Source of the DNA: Deroplatys truncata
Taxonomy: Eukaryota; Arthropoda; Insecta; Mantodea; Mantidae
Assembly (NCBI GenBank): GCA_030765065.1
Contig: CM060987.1
Location: forward strand, 71,496,557-71,560,556
DNA: 64,000 bases
Reading direction: 5' to 3'
The position numbers and the translations under genes are program-made. The notes under the pieces were generated by a model that saw only the letters and a list, made by a program, of their open reading frames with translations, did not search any database and had not been told where the DNA came from. Positions 59,480-64,000 of this stretch are shown piece by piece; position 1 is the first letter of the stretch; every line of letters starts with the position of its first letter.

Positions 59480-60363
59480 AGCTTGTCGCGGTAATCTCTC
59501 GTGTTATCTTATTTGCTGAGCGCCTGTTATTGTTGTACTATTTTGAATTTTGGGTTCTTTGTCCTCCGGCTAGCTATTATTACTCAGTCTAGCAAATATC
59601 TCTTGTACAAGGTGTGTAAACGGAAAGGAGTCGTTACTAAAAGATAACACTGATAAAAGAATTTGTTTTTACACTTTTATTGCCGTCACATATAATTAAT
59701 TTCATATATTTAATCTTGATACACACCTGACTGAAACTGTTATATTTTCGAATGTAACTACAATCACTTATTTGCCGCGCACTATTAATTCGCGTATTTC
59801 ACACTTTGTAACTAACTTTACGACGCGGGAGATTCTGTAGAATTGCGTAATGTGTACTTCGTGAATGCTTCCTCAGAACTGCTTGACGTGTAACTCGCGA
59901 GAAAGATTTCTTAGAACTGCGCGACGTTTACCTTGTGAATATCTGTAGAACTGCGCGATACTTGCCTATGGCTCAAGAATTTATACTCCCACACCCCAAT
60001 ATGCCTAAACATTATAATAGAGCTGCTATTGGTTACTAAATCGCGCCAACATTAGCGTCTGTTTTATAAGCCAATCAAAATTACAAAAACATATGCTCTA
60101 AGGAAGATATTCCCTCCATTTCTAAAGAAAGGCACACTACCCTGACGTCATTTGTTTGTCTCTTCTAAGTGATAAACAACTCACCCTCTCGCTTCATTGT
60201 TACCCGCTCCTATTGTCAGTTTCAGTGAGGCCGTATAAACTTATTTCCTAACAATGCTTATAGCTAACAAACATCTAAAATCATTGTCATACAATAATGT
60301 TAATTTACACTACAATCACTCTGGCATTCACAGTGTTGTGATATAAAATACTGCCTCAAGCTA
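59480..60363. mobile_element. Solo LTR (876 bp) with 4-bp duplication
   Basis: Insertion 59484-60359 begins tgtcgcgg and ends gcctca, so it has tg...ca termini. agct is duplicated at 59480-59483 and 60360-60363. Removing the insertion and one agct restores the mariner transposase frame, which independently fixes the boundaries. The inside has no coding frame, no primer-binding site or polypurine tract, and its inner part shows degenerate tandem repeats. A single LTR left after recombination between two LTRs explains this best. A 4-bp duplication fits Ty3/gypsy-type integrases, though the family is not proven. Transcription direction is not clear. Confidence 0.8.
59828..59970 (+). repeat. Degenerate tandem repeat inside the solo LTR
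   Basis: About four units of 35-40 bp, each with a version of tgtagaactgcgcgacg followed by tttaccttgtgaat (59833, 59873, 59912, 59944). Such arrays in LTRs often lie in the promoter/enhancer region; that role is inference. Confidence 0.65.
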
Positions 60364-60820
60364 ACTCTGCATTTCTTGTTTCACATCATCATCGTTGCAA
60401 TGTTTTCCAGCAAGGAATTTCTTCAGATAAAAAAGATAAACATATGGTGCCAAATCCGGACTGCAGGGAGGGTGGTTGAACAATTCCATGATTAATTATT
60501 GTTCGCAACCAAATGATGCGATCAGATCTTGAGTATGTTTGGCTGTATGTAGCCGGCCATCGTCATTGCTTATAATTTCTCCATAAACCCCACATAATTG
60601 GCGATGGATTTTACTGCCATAACATTTTTTGCATTCAAAAAACGAATCACTGTTCTGACTTCACGGTTGGCGGGATATTCGATTGTTCAGAACATTTACG
60701 AGTAGAAACGCTGTAGCAACAGGAACCATAAAGTGAACAATTGTACATGCTCAAAATTGCGATGCAGCGCTACAGTGGCCAAACAATAAAACGGTACTTG
60801 CCTTAAAAACGCATCTCGTA

Positions 60821-61015
60821 GTATCTATATAAGAACAACGTAAATCATTTTATCCGTCTCTATGATAACGTGGACCGAAGGTATCAAATGACTAACGACA
60901 GAGTGCACCCTGGGGATAGTCCCGTCCTCAGAGAACTTCGTAGCCAATGATCAAGTCAGGCACAAAGTAAGGGAAGAGTTTTCAGTTGCGAAATGTCTAT
61001 TTGGCACGATATTCC
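60821..61015. other. Short spacer between mariner and SINE-A copy 6
   Basis: Nothing recognised. Confidence 0.5.
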
Positions 61016-61295
61016 TCAAAAAGCGTTTCGTCCTTCGTGGTCTAGTCTCTGGTTCCCGAAGTCGCGGGTTGAAACCCGGCGGAAGGCGATTGATTTTTCG
61101 GGCGTAAAAACCCTTAGCATGGCTGTCTTCGGAAGGGAAGTAAAGCCGCTGGTCCCGTGTCGTAAAGAGGCCTGACAAGAGGCCTCTGAGCAAAATTTTC
61201 GGTCTTTCACTCCCAATAAGAAATGGGACGCTAAGGACCATAGTTAAAAGAGGGTACATCAAGGAAACTCACTTTATTTTATTTTTTCAAAAAGC
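61016..61295 (+). mobile_element. SINE-A copy 6 with 9-bp duplication
   Basis: Body 61025-61286: head gtccttcgtggtctagtct with a short deletion between the boxes, B-box-like gggttgaaacccggcgga, core gtcttcggaagggaagtaaa, a deletion and local rearrangement around gtaaagaggcctgacaagag, then the usual 3-prime half and an actcactttattttatt tail. tcaaaaagc at 61016-61024 and 61287-61295 is a perfect duplication. Confidence 0.88.
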
Positions 61296-62721
61296 TTACG
61301 CGAAGCAGGCAATTTAAAATATGGTTACTTTGCGCTAACAGTTAAAAGAAGCGATTAACATTTCACCCCTTAGTTACTATTTATCGATAGCAGTAACGAG
61401 TATTGTATCTCAGCTATTGTCTTTTGGACAGTGGAAAGGGGAGATAAGGAATTCGCGAGGCCGCACGGTAGCTGTGACAAAGAGCTGCAACACGAAGCCG
61501 ACCTTGCCGCGACTAACCGGTTTTCTACCTGCGCCTATCGCTGTCTCAGGAGACTAAACAAACAATACAAGGAAATAATGTTACGCTGTAATGGATTCGA
61601 TTATGGTGATGGCAGCGGCACATTGCCTCAAGATAAGTAATGTAATTGTACCTTAAATGCAGTTCATCCTGTTCACTCATAGCCGCGGCAATTAATTAAC
61701 GTAGCGGTAATGAAAACATATTTCTTCAATAATCTGGATTCTTTGGAAACTAGAGATAGCCAGCTAGTATCTGCAACTGCTGTGTTATGTGGTGACTGTT
61801 TTACTGAACATTTCTGCTGTACGGAGGAATACCGTAAACTTTGACCAAACATTTCATGTAGGTTAGTCTCATCGTGATTTGGTTCGGACGGGATTGTTGG
61901 GATAATTTTGGAGAAGTATCTGCAACGTGGGTGCACACAGGAATTTTACCCGTGGGAAGAAGATACTATAGCAATTTGGGCTACTTGTACTTGCAGCGGC
62001 AGAATATATATAGGACATAATTGGCATAGGGTTGTCTGTTTTAATATTATCTACTTATGAAGGCGAATTCGTATGGACGTAAAATGGAATTCGATAAACT
62101 AGAGGAGCACGCCTTGAACATTTTAGATGTAAATATTTAATAAAAATACTGAAAAATACATATTCAAAGAAAAAATTTAAGGACGTAGGCAATTTGCTCT
62201 ACAAAATGTGTTTACTTCCGCTGTAGTTTAGTTTCGCTGTATACGACCAGTACATCTTGCCCGAGTTACAAGGAATAGTTTTAAACCTCTCCTTCTCCCT
62301 TTTTCTTTATGAAATACTTGTACAAAACCTAGATGTTTTCAATCGTAAATCTTTCCTATACAATTAAGAAAAGTAATTTCGTGAAATATCGATGATGTAT
62401 TTATTTCCTTAACCTACCAGTCTTGGAAATTCTGAAAAGTTAGTAAAAGTCTAATTATCTTTTAGGCGTGTTAGTATTAACGAATTGGTTGAGCAATATT
62501 TAAACACAGTGGAAGAAGTGTTATATACCATCTCTTTAGTCCCGTAGTTACTTATATACCTACGTAAAAGCCTTAATAAACCCCTGACAGCATGAGTGAA
62601 ATAAGGGCGAAACTAACTCCTCTCGGGCAGTCAGTTTAAACATTTTTTAAAATTATGCATAGCAACCACCCGGAAAAGTTTCTTTCTCAATTGCTAAGTA
62701 TAAATTCGATTCAGCAATTTC
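61296..62721. other. No recognisable gene; GC-richer block
   Basis: 61430-61640 is GC-richer and open on plus for 69 codons from an ATG at 61431 (ending GDGSGTLPQDK). It resembles no family I know. tctctttagtcccgtagtta at 62531-62550 echoes tctctttggtcccgtaatta at 120-139. Otherwise nothing. Confidence 0.4.
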
Positions 62722-63510
62722 TACTTTCTCTATTACATACTTAGTAGTTAGATAAGATATTGCATTCCACCCAAAATAGGATAGCGAGATTTCACAGAAA
62801 ATACGTGTTTTGAGGCCCCTAAAAAGCATTTTTTATAAAGGTCCGCGCGCGTGTATGTGTCTGCCTGTGAACAGCATAACCCCAAAACGAAAAGTACGAC
62901 CAATACCAAACTTGATACTTAAGTTCACTATCTTCCAAAGATGCGACACGAAGATTTTCAAGAAAATCCTTCCACCCCAAACTACCCTTTACATTCGAAA
63001 TGTTTTTCTAAAAAATGGCTGCAACGATTTTGCTTCAAATATCATATATTAAATATATGTACATGACAAATAAAGTATATATCTTGAATTTTCTGGGTAT
63101 ATGCTTTGAAGTCCTCTTCATTCTGAAATAATGTTGTATAATATTGTTTAAATGGTAAGGAATAGACGAAAACGCACTACACAAAAATTGTAGGTCTCTT
63201 TAAAAACGCACAGTTTACTTAAAATGACTTTTTGTGGCATCAGCCAATTCCGAAATATCCGTTTTTAATAGTTCGAATTGTTTAGCACTTAGCCATTACT
63301 TAGTCCTTCTACATCAAGTTGTTAAACGCTTGACAGTCGCCGTTCCCTTTGGATGTATAACGAGATGTGTAATGTAGCTATTTTTGCAAACGTTTATTTG
63401 AATTAAAATGAAGTAGATAAAAAAACAAACTTATAAGACTAGTTTTTATACCCACTAATAAACGATAGAGAGTAGAGAAAGCCATGCGAATGTATAACAT
63501 CATTACACTG
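62722..63510 (+). mobile_element. TIRfam-1 copy M, near full length
   Basis: From atttctactttctctattac through atagcgagatttcacagaaa, the gt-site (cgcgcgcgtgtatgtgtctg), ataccaaacttgatacttaag, cttccaccccaaactaccct, and aaaacgcactacacaaaaat, to tatacccactaataaacgat, gtagagaaagccatgcgaatg and tataacatca. The extended 3-prime inverted repeat is well kept. Closest to copy L. Confidence 0.85.
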
Positions 63511-64000
63511 GATGCAATTTTCTCTCTAGGATACGCTGGGAATGAAGTTCTTTACAACGTGCAGAGGAAATACGCAAAATTGTCTGCGTGCGTATTATTG
63601 AAAAGTTTTGGAATGCATGAATTTCAATACGACATCTGTAGAACTAGAATAAAAGCTAATGCTTGAGTAGTGTACACCTGCAATATTTGGATAAAATGCA
63701 GTTTAAAGAAACAGGTATGCCATACGTAAGTATCGCAGCAATATAATCTGAATGTGATTAGCTGCTGCTATTCTGATTTCTTAATTGCTAAATCGAGAGA
63801 AAGAGTCAGATTGAGAATTTAATCTGGACATTCTCAACGATAAGTCAAAACCACCTTTTATGTCTCCAACATGTTCATAAATTCTTTGGTCTTTCAGTCA
63901 TTTAGGAGTAGAAATTAGAAGCTATATATAGCCTATATCTATCCTGAAGTGCTGACAATGCTTTTCAACTATGAAGGAATTGTGTAATTGTGGTGTAAAT
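63511..64000. other. No recognisable feature at the right edge
   Basis: AT-rich; a 60-codon plus frame (63484-63666) straddles the end of copy M and is not gene-like. Confidence 0.5.

Larger units (their letters stand above)
59395..60705 (-). pseudogene. mariner transposase, internally deleted and interrupted
   Basis: Minus strand, N to C. EVRTVIRFLNAKN (about 60685-60645) matches the N-terminal HTH region of mariner transposases. A deletion then joins it to DDGRLHTAKHTQDLIASFG (about 60555-60500), where DDGRLHTA corresponds to the DNARPHTA block with the second catalytic aspartate. NHPPCSPDLAPYVYLF (about 60480-60430) corresponds to the third-aspartate block, but the usual DY is VY, so the catalytic D is lost. 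DDDVKQEM follows and the frame is interrupted at 60363 by the LTR. It resumes at 59483 with LSSQAASLFDEGIQKL, the family C-terminus, and a stop. Skipping the LTR and one copy of agct keeps the frame exactly; a TAG stands where tryptophan is usual. Confidence 0.9.
59306..60818 (-). mobile_element. mariner deletion derivative, split by a solo LTR
   Basis: The ends cgaggtgtgtttttaatg...accg (59306-59332) and, read inward from 60818, cgagatgcgtttttaagg...accg are 27-bp inverted repeats matching at 23 positions. TA dinucleotides flank both sides (59304-59305, 60819-60820), the mariner target-site rule. Transposase remnants lie on minus. Without the inserted LTR and its duplicate, about 630 bp remain of a usual 1.3 kb, so an internal deletion also occurred. 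Confidence 0.9.

Noticed and set aside
1..64000. CRISPR array, bacterial operon or phage-like system
   Set aside because: No regularly spaced identical repeats, no compact gene order, no ribosome-binding-site pattern; the content is that of a repeat-rich animal genome.

Overview
The window looks like an intergenic or intronic stretch of a large, AT-rich animal genome, most likely an insect. The evidence is the mixture of mariner, Tc1-like, piggyBac-like and Jockey-like remnants, several tRNA-derived SINE families, long microsatellites, and almost no open frame above 100 codons. I cannot name the species; a polyneopteran insect is only a guess. No intact host protein gene, rRNA gene, functional tRNA gene or CRISPR array could be supported. 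The longest coding-like stretches are all broken transposon genes. 

The most abundant element is a family with terminal inverted repeats (called TIRfam-1 here), about 0.8-0.9 kb when complete and without coding capacity. About 20 pieces on both strands, totalling roughly 11-12 kb by my boundaries, lie at 0-0.1, 11-12, 18, 21-25, 27-34, 43, 55-57 and 63 kb. Several are in head-to-head or palindromic arrangements. A second family (SINE-A) is a tRNA-derived SINE of about 260-300 bp with six copies, most of them flanked by 7-11 bp target-site duplications. Two other tRNA-headed families (SINE-B, SINE-C) sit in a retroelement-rich segment at 41.8-46.8 kb, with a Jockey-like LINE fragment and a separate LINE 3-prime end. 

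The DNA transposons are: a piggyBac-like deletion derivative bounded by TTAA (16136-17220); a Tc1-like DD34E element with frameshifts and short inverted ends (19229-20488); a transposase C-terminal fragment at 29.1-29.4 kb; the 5-prime end of one mariner (48143-48395); and a second, internally deleted mariner (59306-60818) whose reading frame is split by an 876 bp sequence with all the marks of a solo LTR. Two decayed copies of one unnamed protein family, seen repeatedly in arthropod and cnidarian genomes, lie on the minus strand at 5.9-6.85 kb and 37.96-38.69 kb. 

Nothing here acts as a gene system. The window is a record of successive insertions, deletions and decay. The most useful leads are the mariner/solo-LTR nest, the TIRfam-1 arrays with their built-in microsatellite site, the unnamed protein family, and a small GC-box region near 42.5 kb that is the only candidate for a host promoter or first exon.
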